From the NCBI GenBank assembly GCA_029245665.1, contig JAQWOW010000108.1, positions 1-20,360 of the forward strand: a stretch of 20,360 nt of DNA, in the 5' to 3' direction. Shown here piece by piece: positions 1 through 7,969 of the stretch; positions within the stretch are counted from its first letter, which is position 1; each line of letters begins with the position of its first letter. The stretch comes from Polaribacter sp. (lineage in GTDB: Bacteria; Bacteroidota; Bacteroidia; Flavobacteriales; Flavobacteriaceae). The notes beneath the pieces were generated by a model. That model was not told the DNA's origin. It did not search any database and saw only the letters and a list, made by a program, of their open reading frames with translations. Position numbers and translations under genes: made by a program.

Positions 1-107
1 TGCTTACCAAGGTAAAAGGCTTTTAGGCTCCTGAGGAAAACTGCCTATTGAAGCTTCGTCAAAATGTTTCTTAAATCTATTTAAAATAGTTAGAAATATA
101 TAGAATC
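1..107. other. Left edge, no gene supported
   Basis: This region lies beyond the stop of the EEP-family gene. The first 60 nt are clearly richer in G+C (27 of 60) than the flanking DNA. A minus-strand ORF of 36 codons ending at position 4 (…FPQEPKSLLPW) and the last 10 residues of a possible plus-strand gene (…QGKRLLGS, stop near 34) are both open, but neither has recognisable homology. AGGCTCCTGAGGAAAACTGCCT could form a short hairpin. Confidence 0.3.
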
Positions 108-1118
108 TTACCAATTAATTCTTGCTAGAATAGGGTAGTGGTCTGAATACTCTTCGGAAAAAGTAGTGTATTGATTGATTTTTGCGGAATTATCTGCGAT
201 AATAAAATCAATTCTAAAAGGAAACCAGTAATTGTATGTTTTTCCAAAACTTATTCCTGCTTCAATAAAAGCATCTTTTTTGTTTTTTGAAATTTGATTG
301 TACACCCAAGAATATGCTGTATTGTTAAAATCGCCACAGATTATTTTTTTTCTTTTCCATTTTTGCTCATGAGCTAAAAATAATTCAGTTTGTGCTACTT
401 GTTTTAAAAAGTTTTGTTCGATTTTCTGTATTAATTTTTCTGAATCTTTTTCCCCTAGATTTTCTTTTTTAGGAGATATATTAAGTGATTGTAAATGAAA
501 ATTATAGATTCTAATGGTATCTTTATCTCTAATAATATCTGAAAAAATGATATCATTTACAGTATTTTCTAATTTTAGAGAACCTTTATTTATTATTGGA
601 AATTTAGAATAAATAGCCATTCCTAATTGGTGCTTTTCATTCTTATTTTCTATGTATTTGTGTGGGAAATCAAAGGCATATTCTTTTGAAGAAATATTTT
701 CCTGAATAGTCAAGATATCAGGATCATTTTCTTTTATTAAAGAAAAAATATTTTTTTTAACATCATTTTCTTTTATCCATTCTAAACGATTAAACATTCG
801 AACATTATAACTCATTACTTTTAAATCTGAATTTAAAGAAGTATTTTTCTTCGATAGTTTGTAGAATGGAGTAAGTACAAACCATCCAATGAGCAAAATT
901 AAACCAGATAACAAAAGCTGTTTTTTTAGTTTCGTTAACCAATATAAAAAGAAAGCGATATTTATGATTAATAGAACAGGTACAAAAAGACTTAAAATTG
1001 CAAGAATTGGAGTGTTTTTTGGAGAGATATATGGCAATGCATAAGATAATAATAGAAGGGTAGATAATAAAGAGTTTATGAAATATATAAACTTGTCAAA
1101 AAATGATAGTCTTTTCAT
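108..1118 (-). CDS. Membrane-anchored endonuclease/exonuclease/phosphatase (EEP) family protein
   Basis: 336 residues. The first ~90 residues hold three hydrophobic segments, so the protein is anchored in the inner membrane, with the catalytic domain after them. That domain shows the EEP fold motifs in order: MSYNVRMFNR (~100-110), TIQE with the metal-binding Glu (~137), GDFNNT (~262) and SDHYPI near the C-terminus with the catalytic Asp-His pair. These are the residues a metal-dependent phosphodiester hydrolase needs, so it is probably active. The substrate (nucleic acid, phospholipid or phosphoinositide-like head group) cannot be told from sequence. It is the last gene of the mutL/rhomboid run, its start one base after the stop of the rhomboid upstream of it, so it is probably co-transcribed. 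The family is sure; the function is open. Confidence 0.88.
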   Translation of the reverse strand: MKRLSFFDKFIYFINSLLSTLLLLSYALPYISPKNTPILAILSLFVPVLLIINIAFFLYWLTKLKKQLLLSGLILLIGWFVLTPFYKLSKKNTSLNSDLKVMSYNVRMFNRLEWIKENDVKKNIFSLIKENDPDILTIQENISSKEYAFDFPHKYIENKNEKHQLGMAIYSKFPIINKGSLKLENTVNDIIFSDIIRDKDTIRIYNFHLQSLNISPKKENLGEKDSEKLIQKIEQNFLKQVAQTELFLAHEQKWKRKKIICGDFNNTAYSWVYNQISKNKKDAFIEAGISFGKTYNYWFPFRIDFIIADNSAKINQYTTFSEEYSDHYPILARINW

Positions 1119-1119
1119 A

Positions 1120-1968
1120 CTATTTTCTTCCTTGTTTAAATAAAAAGTCTTTTTCAGCTTTGCTTAAAGTATCATATCCAGACTTACTTATTTTATCTAA
1201 AATACCATCAATTTGTTGTTGAGTTAAGGAAGTACTTTTATTTAAATTCGATTTTTTACCAGATTTATAAACTGTCCTTAAATGTTTTTTTGATTTGAAA
1301 AGGGATGCAATTTTTTCCCAAATTTTTATTTTTTTATCAGATACTTGATTTACATATAAAAAACCAAATAAGGCACCTCCCAAATGAGCAAAATGTCCAC
1401 CCGCATTCGTGCCAGACAATGCTAGAATATCCAATCCGATCCAGATCGCGGCTAAATTCCATAATTTTACAAACCCAATAAAACGAAGTTTTAATTGATA
1501 GTTTGGAATATAGGTTGTAATACCAATAAATATTGCTGAAATTCCAGCAGAAGCTCCTACCAAAATGGATGATTTACCATCAAAGAGTGGAAAATAATTG
1601 TGACTTATTATATACAATAGGCCTCCAGAAAAGGTTCCTAAAAGATAGAAATTGAGTAACTGTTTTTGAGTAAAATACGTTATGAATAGGTTGCCGATAA
1701 AGTATAAGGTTATTAGGTTTAAGAGAATATGTAGAAAATCTGCATGTAGAAAGCCATAGGTAATTATAGTCCAAGGTTTCGTGAGTAATGATGAAAAACT
1801 ATCCTCTAGAGAAAACCATTCTAAAACCCAGTTCATCTGCCCCCTGTACAAATCTTTAAAGACAGAAACGAATAGTGTAAATAGGAATATGGCTAAGTTA
1901 ATGTAGATTAATTTCTCAACTATATTTCCGCTTTTGTAGCGTAATTTTATATCGTTTATAAAATTCAT
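1120..1968 (-). CDS. Rhomboid-family intramembrane serine protease with C-terminal tail domain
   Basis: 282 residues, with about six membrane helices in residues 20-210. The rhomboid catalytic pieces are present: HILLN (His80, Asn84) in the second helix region, VGASAG with the nucleophile Ser140, and GGHFAHLGGALFG with the catalytic His195. It should cleave membrane proteins within or near their transmembrane helices; targets are unknown. After residue ~215 comes a basic linker and then a short cytoplasmic helical domain (~250-280, ILDKISKSGYDTLSKAEK) that I recognise as a C-terminal extension seen on flavobacterial rhomboids (DUF6576-like); its role is unknown. The ATG overlaps the stop of the other rhomboid gene by one base (TAATG), which suggests translational coupling. 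Confidence 0.92.
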   Translation of the reverse strand: MNFINDIKLRYKSGNIVEKLIYINLAIFLFTLFVSVFKDLYRGQMNWVLEWFSLEDSFSSLLTKPWTIITYGFLHADFLHILLNLITLYFIGNLFITYFTQKQLLNFYLLGTFSGGLLYIISHNYFPLFDGKSSILVGASAGISAIFIGITTYIPNYQLKLRFIGFVKLWNLAAIWIGLDILALSGTNAGGHFAHLGGALFGFLYVNQVSDKKIKIWEKIASLFKSKKHLRTVYKSGKKSNLNKSTSLTQQQIDGILDKISKSGYDTLSKAEKDFLFKQGRK

Positions 1969-2699
1969 TAATTTTTTATAAATTGATTTTTATTCCAATA
2001 CCAAGCAATTAAAAATCCAATTAGAGCACCCCCAATGTGAGCAAAATGAGCAATATTACCTACGGAGTAATCTGTCATACCAAAAAATAAATCAAAAGCA
2101 ATGATTACTGGAATAAAGTATTTTGCTGCGATGGGTACGGGAAAAAATATCAAGGCTAATTTTGCATCCTTAAAATACATTCCAAAAGCAACTAACACAC
2201 CATAAACTGCACCAGAAGCTCCAACAGCTTTTGCGTTGTAAAGGCCGATAACTTTGTCAAATTGTTCTTGGGTGATGTTTTCAATAACTCTTGAGTCATT
2301 TGTTTTTGCAGATTCTAAGATAGTAATTATTTCCGATTGATTTAAACCGGCATTCACAAATACATCATAGATTGCATTAAACTGGTAATAATTTGCCATT
2401 GTATAAATTAATCCTGCTCCAATTCCAGCAGAAAAATAAAAAAAAATAAATTTATTTTTCCCCCACATTTTCTCTAAAGGTGTACCAAAAGCCCATAAAC
2501 CGTACATGTTAAATAGAATATGACCAAATCCACCGTGCATAAACATGTGGGTTACGTATTGCCAAATCCCGAAATGCTCATTCTTAGGAAAATGCAATGC
2601 TAAAATATTAGAAAAATCTAATTTTAGAAATTGTGGGGCAACAAATAAAATCACATTGATAATGATTAAATGTTTTATAGCATCAGTAATATTATTCAT
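1968..2699 (-). CDS. Rhomboid-family intramembrane serine protease
   Basis: 243 residues with the complete rhomboid set: HGGFGHILFN (His60, Asn64), GASGAVYG with the nucleophile Ser162, and AHFAHIGGALIGF-type helix with His221. Between the third helix and the Ser motif lies an insertion of about 50 polar residues (~105-155) that would form a loop outside the bilayer; the neighbouring rhomboid lacks it. It ends right after the last helix and has no extra tail domain. It begins 2 nt after the mutL stop and its own stop shares one base with the next ATG, so it sits inside a tightly packed unit. It is likely an active inner-membrane protease with unknown substrates. The two tandem rhomboids are divergent in sequence, so this is not a recent duplication. 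Confidence 0.92.
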   Translation of the reverse strand: MNNITDAIKHLIIINVILFVAPQFLKLDFSNILALHFPKNEHFGIWQYVTHMFMHGGFGHILFNMYGLWAFGTPLEKMWGKNKFIFFYFSAGIGAGLIYTMANYYQFNAIYDVFVNAGLNQSEIITILESAKTNDSRVIENITQEQFDKVIGLYNAKAVGASGAVYGVLVAFGMYFKDAKLALIFFPVPIAAKYFIPVIIAFDLFFGMTDYSVGNIAHFAHIGGALIGFLIAWYWNKNQFIKN

Positions 2700-2701
2700 T
2701 T

Positions 2702-4516
2702 TTAGCTGTTAAATAGAGTGTCTATTTGGGTTAATGTTAGTGTTTTAAAAATTGGTTTTCCAAAAGGAGAAGTCGAGGGTTCTTTGCATGAAAATAAATC
2801 GTTTACCAATCCTTCTTGTTCTTTTTCTGAAAGCAGTGCTCCTGTTTTTATTGACAATGTTTTTGCAAAAGATTTTGCCATTATATCAAAATGACTGAAA
2901 CTTGCATCCGGAACTTCTAAATTTATATCATTTAATAACTGTTCTAATATAATTGTTATTTTACTTTCAGTGACTGAAACAGGAATTCCTTTGATGGTAA
3001 TAGTGTCTTTTGTGAATTCATCAAAAGAAAATCCAGCACTTTCTAATTCTGTTTTTATTGTATAAATCATTTCTATTTCTGAAGATGAAAAAGAAATTTT
3101 GACCGGGAATAATAATTGTTGACTGTTGGCTTCTTTTACAGTAATACTCTCTAAAAAGTTTTCATATAAAATTCGTTGATGCGCCAACGACTGATTGATT
3201 AACACAACTCCAGATTTAATAGAACTTAGGATGTATTTTCGCTGAATTTGAAATGTTTTTTGTCTTTGTATCTCTTGTTGATTGTGAAATAATTCTGCTT
3301 GTTTTTCTTCATCTGTAGAAGCAATAGAAGTGTACAATGATTCCCAACTTTCAGTACGTTTATCTATCTTATAGGGTAAAGAATTTTCTTTTTTATCGTC
3401 TTCTTTAAAGGGGTTGAAACCAGGGTCAACAGAAATTTTAGGTATTTTTGTAGCTCCAGAATTTGTATGTAAATGATACGATGTATCTAAATTAGCATCC
3501 CTATTAAAATCTAAAAGAGGTGCAACATTATATTGGCCTAAACTGTGCTTTACAGTTGCTCTTAACATTGCATAAAGAGCTTTCTCATTGTCGAATTTTA
3601 TTTCTGTTTTTGTGGGATGTATGTTAATGTCAATTGTATTTGCAGGGACTGTTAAATATAAAAAGTAGGAGGGATGTGAGCCTTGCTCTAATAAGCCTTC
3701 AAATGCATTTACAACCGCATGATTTAAATATGAACTTTTTATAAAACGATCGTTCACAAAAAAAAATTGTTCTCCTCGTTTTCTTTTTGAAAATTCCGGT
3801 TTTGCCACAAATCCATCTATAGAAAGAATGTCTGTTTGTTCGTTAATAGGAACTAACTTTTCATTCATTTTATTCCCGAAAACACTTACAATTCGTTTTC
3901 TTAGATTACTGCTTTTTAAATGATATACCTCATTTTTGTTGTGGTACATTAAAAAAGAAATTTTTGGATGCGCTAGTGAAACCCTTTGAAATTCATCAAC
4001 AATGTGTCGTGTTTCAATAGTATCAGATTTTAAAAAATTTCTTCTTGCTGGAATATTAAAAAATAAGTTTTTTACAGCAATGCTTGTTCCTTCAGTTGTA
4101 GATATAAAATCTTGAGAAATAATCTTACTTCCTTCAATTTTTATAGAAGTACCAAGCTCTTCATTTTTTTGTTTTGTTTTTAATTCAACGTGGGCAATAG
4201 CTGCAATAGAAGCGAGTGCTTCTCCTCTAAAACCTTTTGTACTAAGGTTAAATAAATCATTTGCTTTTTGAATTTTTGAAGTTGCATGACGTTCAAAAGA
4301 CATTCTAGCATCTGTAGAACTCATTCCTTTTCCATCATCAATTACTTGAATTAAGGTTTTTCCGGCATCTTTTAATACTAATTTGATATTTGTTGCACCA
4401 GCATCAATAGCATTTTCTATCAATTCCTTTGCAACTGAAGCGGGGCGTTGTACAACTTCTCCTGCAGCAATTTGATTTGCAACATGATCCGGTAATAATT
4501 GAATAATATCAGACAT
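2702..4516 (-). CDS. mutL: DNA mismatch repair protein MutL
   Basis: 604 residues, normal length for a MutL. The N-terminal GHKL ATPase is intact: KELIENAIDAGA (Glu34 activates water, Asn35 binds Mg), DDGKGM (~60), TKGFRGEALASI (~90-101), and the transducer part with NIHPTKTEIKF (~300). A variable linker (~330-415) leads to the C-terminal dimerisation domain. There the DQHA metal motif of endonuclease MutLs is degraded: the matching stretch reads NQSLAHQRILYE (about 3170-3205), losing the Asp and His. The end carries FSCKEPSTSPFGKP in place of a CPHGRP-type motif. The protein should still couple MutS mismatch recognition to downstream repair, but nicking by itself is doubtful. It lies between a small membrane protein (1-nt overlap, TAATG) and the rhomboids. 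Confidence 0.97.
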   Translation of the reverse strand: MSDIIQLLPDHVANQIAAGEVVQRPASVAKELIENAIDAGATNIKLVLKDAGKTLIQVIDDGKGMSSTDARMSFERHATSKIQKANDLFNLSTKGFRGEALASIAAIAHVELKTKQKNEELGTSIKIEGSKIISQDFISTTEGTSIAVKNLFFNIPARRNFLKSDTIETRHIVDEFQRVSLAHPKISFLMYHNKNEVYHLKSSNLRKRIVSVFGNKMNEKLVPINEQTDILSIDGFVAKPEFSKRKRGEQFFFVNDRFIKSSYLNHAVVNAFEGLLEQGSHPSYFLYLTVPANTIDINIHPTKTEIKFDNEKALYAMLRATVKHSLGQYNVAPLLDFNRDANLDTSYHLHTNSGATKIPKISVDPGFNPFKEDDKKENSLPYKIDKRTESWESLYTSIASTDEEKQAELFHNQQEIQRQKTFQIQRKYILSSIKSGVVLINQSLAHQRILYENFLESITVKEANSQQLLFPVKISFSSSEIEMIYTIKTELESAGFSFDEFTKDTITIKGIPVSVTESKITIILEQLLNDINLEVPDASFSHFDIMAKSFAKTLSIKTGALLSEKEQEGLVNDLFSCKEPSTSPFGKPIFKTLTLTQIDTLFNS

Positions 4517-4791
4517 TAACTTCTTTTGAAAATAGATACATCGAAATCTATGATATACAAAAAGATAAATACTAAAATCGAAATAATAATAAGTAGTGTT
4601 TTATTTACCTTTTTATCTGAATTCTTTAAGTCAGAAATAGCATCATTAAATTTCGCTTTTATCCCTCTGTTTTTTCCTGCAGTTTTTCTAAATTGATCTA
4701 ATTTATGTTCGATTTTAAAAGGATTTCCTTCCCCTTTGTAATATCGAGGTTGATAATCAAATTTGTTATTTGTACGTTTTAAAAATCCCAT
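4516..4791 (-). CDS. Small conserved membrane protein between ribH and mutL
   Basis: 91 residues from the chosen ATG. An in-frame start 14 codons further up exists, but MGFLKRTNNKFDYQPRYYKG looks like the conserved flavobacterial beginning, so the shorter form is preferred. The body is basic and polar, and the last ~25 residues form one strong membrane helix (LLIIISILVFIFLYIIDFDV), so it is a C-tail-anchored protein. I recall relatives labelled riboflavin synthase subunit beta, apparently because they sit beside ribH. Nothing in this sequence resembles lumazine or riboflavin synthase, and that name should not be carried over. Its stop overlaps the mutL ATG by one base and a good promoter lies ~70 nt upstream, so it is the first gene of the mutL unit. 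Function unknown. Confidence 0.8.
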   Translation of the reverse strand: MGFLKRTNNKFDYQPRYYKGEGNPFKIEHKLDQFRKTAGKNRGIKAKFNDAISDLKNSDKKVNKTLLIIISILVFIFLYIIDFDVSIFKRS

Positions 4792-4859
4792 AGTTTTAAG
4801 ATAATTGATTTTTATTGATTTTGAGTAAATCAATTATTATACCAATTGAATAGATATTT

Positions 4860-4890
4860 CAAATTTACAGAATTAAAAGGAGTTCTTCAA
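4860..4890 (-). promoter_or_regulatory. Bacteroidetes-type promoter for the mutL unit
   Basis: On the minus strand, TTG at 4890-4888 is followed after exactly 20 nt by TAAATTTG (4867-4860). This fits the published flavobacterial consensus TTG-N(17-23)-TAnnTTTG. Transcription would start near 4853, about 60 nt before the small membrane-protein ATG. It is the best promoter match in the window and implies that mutL and the rhomboids can be expressed separately from ribH. Confidence 0.65.
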
Positions 4891-4899
4891 GAAATGATG

Positions 4900-4937
4900 A
4901 AAAAAGTGCTCTTTATTTTTAAATTTAAAAACACTTT
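4900..4937 (-). terminator. Possible terminator after ribH
   Basis: Just past the ribH stop, AAAGTG (minus-strand 4937-4932) pairs with CACTTT (4908-4903), enclosing the palindrome TTTTTAAATTTAAAAA (4916-4931). The minus-strand transcript then runs into six U (4905-4900). The stem is AT-rich and weak, so it may be a partial terminator. Confidence 0.4.
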
Positions 4938-4938
4938 A

Positions 4939-5445
4939 TTAGAAACCAATACTTTCTTTGGTTATATCAATATTTTTAATGGCTGCCATCTTAATCGCGG
5001 CAATTGCACATTCAATTCCTTTGTTGCCTAATTTTCCTCCTGACCTATCGATGGATTGTTGTTTTGTATTATCTGTTAGTACACAAAAGATGATAGGAAC
5101 ATCGTGTTTTATATTTAAATCAACAATTCCTTGAGTTACACCAGTACAGACAAAATCGAAATGTTTCGTTTCCCCTTGAATTACATTTCCAATTGCAATA
5201 ATAGCATCAACTTGTTGAGATTGAACCATTTTTTTGCAACCGTATACAAGTTCAAAACTTCCAGGAACCTCCCAAGAAAGAATGTTTTTTTTTGCGGCAC
5301 CACAATCTAATAAAGTTTCAATAGCCCCTTTTTGTAAATTTTTAGTAATTTCTGGGTTCCATTCTGAAACAACAATCCCAAATCGAAAAGACTTCGCATT
5401 TGGGATTGTATCTTTATCGTAGTATGATAAATTAGTTGTTGCCAT
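4939..5445 (-). CDS. ribH: 6,7-dimethyl-8-ribityllumazine synthase
   Basis: 168 residues, the usual size. It condenses 5-amino-6-ribitylamino-uracil with 3,4-dihydroxy-2-butanone 4-phosphate in the penultimate step of riboflavin synthesis, in the cytoplasm as a multimer. Active-site pieces are all visible: VVSEWN (Trp29, Asn30) for the pyrimidine ring, VPGSFE (60-65), IGNVIQGETKHFDF with the catalytic His95, and DRSGGKLGNKG with the phosphate-binding Arg134. It follows the TPR protein gene after 65 nt, so the two probably share a transcript starting near 6290. No FMN riboswitch is visible upstream. No other riboflavin gene lies in the window, so the pathway is scattered in this genome. Confidence 0.97.
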   Translation of the reverse strand: MATTNLSYYDKDTIPNAKSFRFGIVVSEWNPEITKNLQKGAIETLLDCGAAKKNILSWEVPGSFELVYGCKKMVQSQQVDAIIAIGNVIQGETKHFDFVCTGVTQGIVDLNIKHDVPIIFCVLTDNTKQQSIDRSGGKLGNKGIECAIAAIKMAAIKNIDITKESIGF

Positions 5446-5510
5446 TTTTATTTTGAACGTTTTGTAGTATCATAGTCGAATTTGTAACTCAGCAGTCAGT
5501 CAAACATTAA

Positions 5511-6275
5511 CTAATTAGCATATTTAGCTGCTGCAATATATTTTTCGATCTCTCTACCTTGGTCAGATTTTGAATATTCTTTATAAATTTTTGTAAAGAG
5601 AGCTTCAGCTTTATCAAACTTCTTTAATTCCATTGCAGTTTGTCCTGCTTTAAATAAGAACAAAGGTGTTGTGAATTCGTTATTTTTATTATTAGCAGCT
5701 TTTTCATAATAATCAAGTGCGTCTTCTGGTTGGCTTATATCTGCAAAAGCATCTCCGATAGCACCAAGAGAAACAGGACCTAACATTTGATCTTCAGAAT
5801 CAAATTTACTTAAATAGTCAATTGCTTTGTCGTATTCTTTCATTTGTAAATAAGAAACCCCTGCATAGTAATTTGCTAAATTTCCGGCATCAGTTCCACT
5901 ATATTCATCAGCAATATCTAAAAAACCATATCTTCCATCTGCTCCTTCTAAACTTAAATTTAACAAAGAATCTATTCCAGAACCTGCAGTTGCAGCCTCA
6001 TCAAAATGTTTTCTTGGAAAAGCTAATTCATTAGAGGCTTCTAACTCGTTAGGTTCAACTTCATATTTTATATATCCAAGGTAGGCCAAAAAGATAACAA
6101 CAACCGCAATCAAACTCAAGAATAGAGGTTTGTTATTTTTCTCAATCCATTGTTCTGATTTTGAAGCAGTTTCATCTAACGTGTTTAGAACACCAGCAGT
6201 TTCAAATTCTGATTCGTCAATTTGATTTTCATCTTTTTTACTTTCTGCTTTGTATTTCTTCTTGTATGTTGCCAT
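5511..6275 (-). CDS. Tetratricopeptide-repeat protein with one N-terminal membrane helix
   Basis: 254 residues from the ATG at 6275; an upstream in-frame ATG would add eight residues, but MATYKKKYKAESKK is the more natural beginning and lies 22 nt after a promoter box. A charged cytoplasmic stretch (1-55) is followed by one membrane helix (~59-80, PLFLSLIAVVVIFLAYLGYI), then TPR-like helix pairs: YYAGVSYLQMKEYDKAIDYL, LGAIGDAFADISQPEDALDY and FKAGQTAMELKKFDKAEALF, giving two to three repeats. The topology resembles the YfgM/ancillary SecYEG type of periplasmic TPR protein, so a role in handling exported proteins is possible, but this is inference. It is divergent from recF and probably co-transcribed with ribH. 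Confidence 0.85.
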   Translation of the reverse strand: MATYKKKYKAESKKDENQIDESEFETAGVLNTLDETASKSEQWIEKNNKPLFLSLIAVVVIFLAYLGYIKYEVEPNELEASNELAFPRKHFDEAATAGSGIDSLLNLSLEGADGRYGFLDIADEYSGTDAGNLANYYAGVSYLQMKEYDKAIDYLSKFDSEDQMLGPVSLGAIGDAFADISQPEDALDYYEKAANNKNNEFTTPLFLFKAGQTAMELKKFDKAEALFTKIYKEYSKSDQGREIEKYIAAAKYAN

Positions 6276-6296
6276 GTTTCTTAAAATTATTGGTGA

Positions 6297-6304
6297 CAAA
6301 AATA
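6297..6304 (-). promoter_or_regulatory. -7 box for the TPR-ribH unit
   Basis: TATTTTTG on the minus strand matches TAnnTTTG and lies 21 nt before the chosen ATG, which would give a very short leader. The -33 element is poor (TTT-like at the right distance), so the call rests on the -7 box and its position. Confidence 0.4.
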
Positions 6305-6387
6305 GTTTTTTTAATTGGAATTTAAAAGCGTATAATTTGCTAAATTTTCAATATTTTGCAGATTGTTTTTAATATTAAATTTTATCA

Positions 6388-7467
6388 ATGTATTTACAAA
6401 AAATTTCTTTAGTTAATTATAAAAACATTGTGTCGCAATCTTTTGATTTTCAAAAGAAAATAAATTGTTTTGTGGGTGAAAATGGTGTTGGAAAAACAAA
6501 TGTTTTAGATGCCATTTATTATCTATCATTCTCGAAGAGCTACTTTAATTCTGTAGCAATTCAGAATATTAGACACGGGGAAAGTTTCTTTATGATAGAA
6601 GGAGACTATCTTTTAAATCAAAGAAATGAAAAAATTGTTTGTAGCCTTAAAAAAGGACAAAAAAAAGTTTTGAAGAGAAATGGAAAAAGTTACGAAAAGT
6701 TTTCTGAACATATTGGTCAGTTGCCTTTGGTTATCATTTCTCCTGCAGACAGAGACTTGGTTACTGAAGGAAGTGACACAAGAAGAAAGTTTATTGACGG
6801 TGTAATATCTCAACAAAATAAGACCTATTTAAAAGACTTAATTTCCTACAATAAAGTACTTTCTCAAAGAAATGCATTGTTAAAATATTTTGCTGCAAAT
6901 AGAACTTTTGATGCACTGAATTTAGGTGTATATGACGAGCAACTGTCTGAATATGGAAGTAGAATTTATAAAGTAAGAAAAAGTTTTTTAGAGGAATTTA
7001 TTCCTATTTTTAATCAAAAGCATCAAATAATTTCAGGTGACAAAGAGCGAGTAAATCTCCGTTATAAAAGTCAGTTACATGATTTTTCTATGGAGACATT
7101 ATTGAATAAATCTTTAGCTAAAGATAAAATCATACAGCATACAACATCAGGGATTCATAAAGACGATTTGAGTTTTGAAATAGGAGCATTTCCAATAAAA
7201 AAATTTGGTTCTCAAGGGCAGCAAAAATCATATTTAATAGCTTTAAAATTAGCGCAGTTTGAATTTATAAAACAACAGTCTCGTGTCACCCCAATTTTAT
7301 TATTAGACGATATTTTTGATAAATTAGATGAAAATAGAGTTTCTCAGATTATAGATTTGGTAAATAATGATGAATTCGGACAAATATTTATTACGGATAC
7401 TCATTCTGAAAGGACTGAGAATATATTAAAACAAGGGGCAAAAGAATATCAAGTTTTTAGATTATAA
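6388..7467 (+). CDS. recF: DNA replication and repair protein RecF
   Basis: 359 residues, full length. RecF is an ABC/SMC-like ATPase that, with RecO and RecR, loads RecA on gapped single-stranded DNA. Walker A is GENGVGKT (30-37), preceded by [14 protein letters not shown], the usual RecF first strand. The ABC signature is [16 protein letters not shown] (~271-286) and Walker B is [16 protein letters not shown] (~302-317). The D-loop and a final ITDTH switch histidine (~338) follow. It is not next to dnaA, dnaN or gyrB as in many bacteria but is followed by a DUF721 gene, as is common in Bacteroidetes. Divergent from the TPR gene. Confidence 0.97.
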   Translation: MYLQKISLVNYKNIVSQSFDFQKKINCFVGENGVGKTNVLDAIYYLSFSKSYFNSVAIQNIRHGESFFMIEGDYLLNQRNEKIVCSLKKGQKKVLKRNGKSYEKFSEHIGQLPLVIISPADRDLVTEGSDTRRKFIDGVISQQNKTYLKDLISYNKVLSQRNALLKYFAANRTFDALNLGVYDEQLSEYGSRIYKVRKSFLEEFIPIFNQKHQIISGDKERVNLRYKSQLHDFSMETLLNKSLAKDKIIQHTTSGIHKDDLSFEIGAFPIKKFGSQGQQKSYLIALKLAQFEFIKQQSRVTPILLLDDIFDKLDENRVSQIIDLVNNDEFGQIFITDTHSERTENILKQGAKEYQVFRL

Positions 7468-7511
7468 TGTGTTTTTTTCTAAATAAGCACAATGTAATTT
7501 TTTAATAAGTA

Positions 7512-7543
7512 TTGATATTTTCTTATTTTTAATCAAATTTTTG
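7512..7543 (+). promoter_or_regulatory. Possible promoter for the DUF721 gene
   Basis: TTG at 7512-7514, 21 nt spacer, then AATTTTTG at 7536-7543. The -7 box differs from TAnnTTTG at one base; spacing is right. It sits 23 nt before the DUF721 ATG in the 99-nt gap after recF, so that gene may have its own start besides readthrough from recF. Confidence 0.4.
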
Positions 7544-7566
7544 CAAATACAAATAAACATAGCATA

Positions 7567-7863
7567 ATGGCAAAAAGAGAAAATGATTCTTTTTCAGTAA
7601 AAGATTTAATGCAGAGCTTTATAAAAGAAAACAACTTGAGTAAAGGGATGCAAAAAATTAAAGTTGAAGAAACTTGGCTTAAAATGATGGGACCTGGTGT
7701 TGCTTCGCATACCAACTCTGTAAAATTACAAAACAAAACACTAATCATTCAGTTAAATTCTTCTGTTCTAAGAGAAGAATTAAGTTATGGCAAAGAGAAA
7801 ATACTAAAAATGATGAAGGAAGAAATCGGTGAGGAAGTGATTTCTAAATTGATGTTGGTATAA
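7567..7863 (+). CDS. DUF721 domain protein
   Basis: 98 residues, almost entirely one DUF721 domain: helical N-terminus (SVKDLMQSFIKENNLSKGMQ), the family Trp-containing segment VEETWLKMMGPGVASHT (~37-53), the strands VKLQNKTLIIQLNSSVLREEL (quoted in part) and a lysine-rich helical end. Relatives in other phyla (DciA) recruit the replicative helicase, and the position right after recF suits a link to replication or repair. The short Bacteroidetes form has not, to my knowledge, been shown to do this, so the link is inference. It ends about 50 nt before a strong terminator shared with ndk. Confidence 0.85.
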   Translation: MAKRENDSFSVKDLMQSFIKENNLSKGMQKIKVEETWLKMMGPGVASHTNSVKLQNKTLIIQLNSSVLREELSYGKEKILKMMKEEIGEEVISKLMLV

Positions 7864-7913
7864 ATGTATTGATGCTTTCTAACTTTTTTTATTTTCTGTC
7901 ACAATTTTAATTA

Positions 7914-7945
7914 AAGATCTCGTTACTGAAAGGTAACGAGATCTT
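7914..7945. terminator. Bidirectional terminator between DUF721 gene and ndk
   Basis: Perfect 13-bp inverted repeat, 7914-7926 (AAGATCTCGTTAC) with 7933-7945, closed by a TGAAAG loop (T-G pair plus GAAA possible). T tracts follow on the plus side (7955-7959) and A/T-rich sequence on the other, between two convergent genes. Confidence 0.85.
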
Positions 7946-7969
7946 CTAGTATGTTTTTAAAAAAAAATA

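Noticed and set aside
4846..5031. 61-codon plus-strand frame in the ribH-mutL gap
   Set aside because: Half of it is antisense to ribH and the rest covers the promoter and hairpin; no protein features.
5446..5510. FMN riboswitch before ribH
   Set aside because: The gap is only 65 nt and lacks the conserved RFN elements; ribH is probably read through from the TPR gene.
5822..6034. 70-codon plus-strand frame rich in His/Asn/Gln/Leu
   Set aside because: An antisense shadow of the TPR gene; the odd composition follows from the AT-rich codons of the opposite strand.
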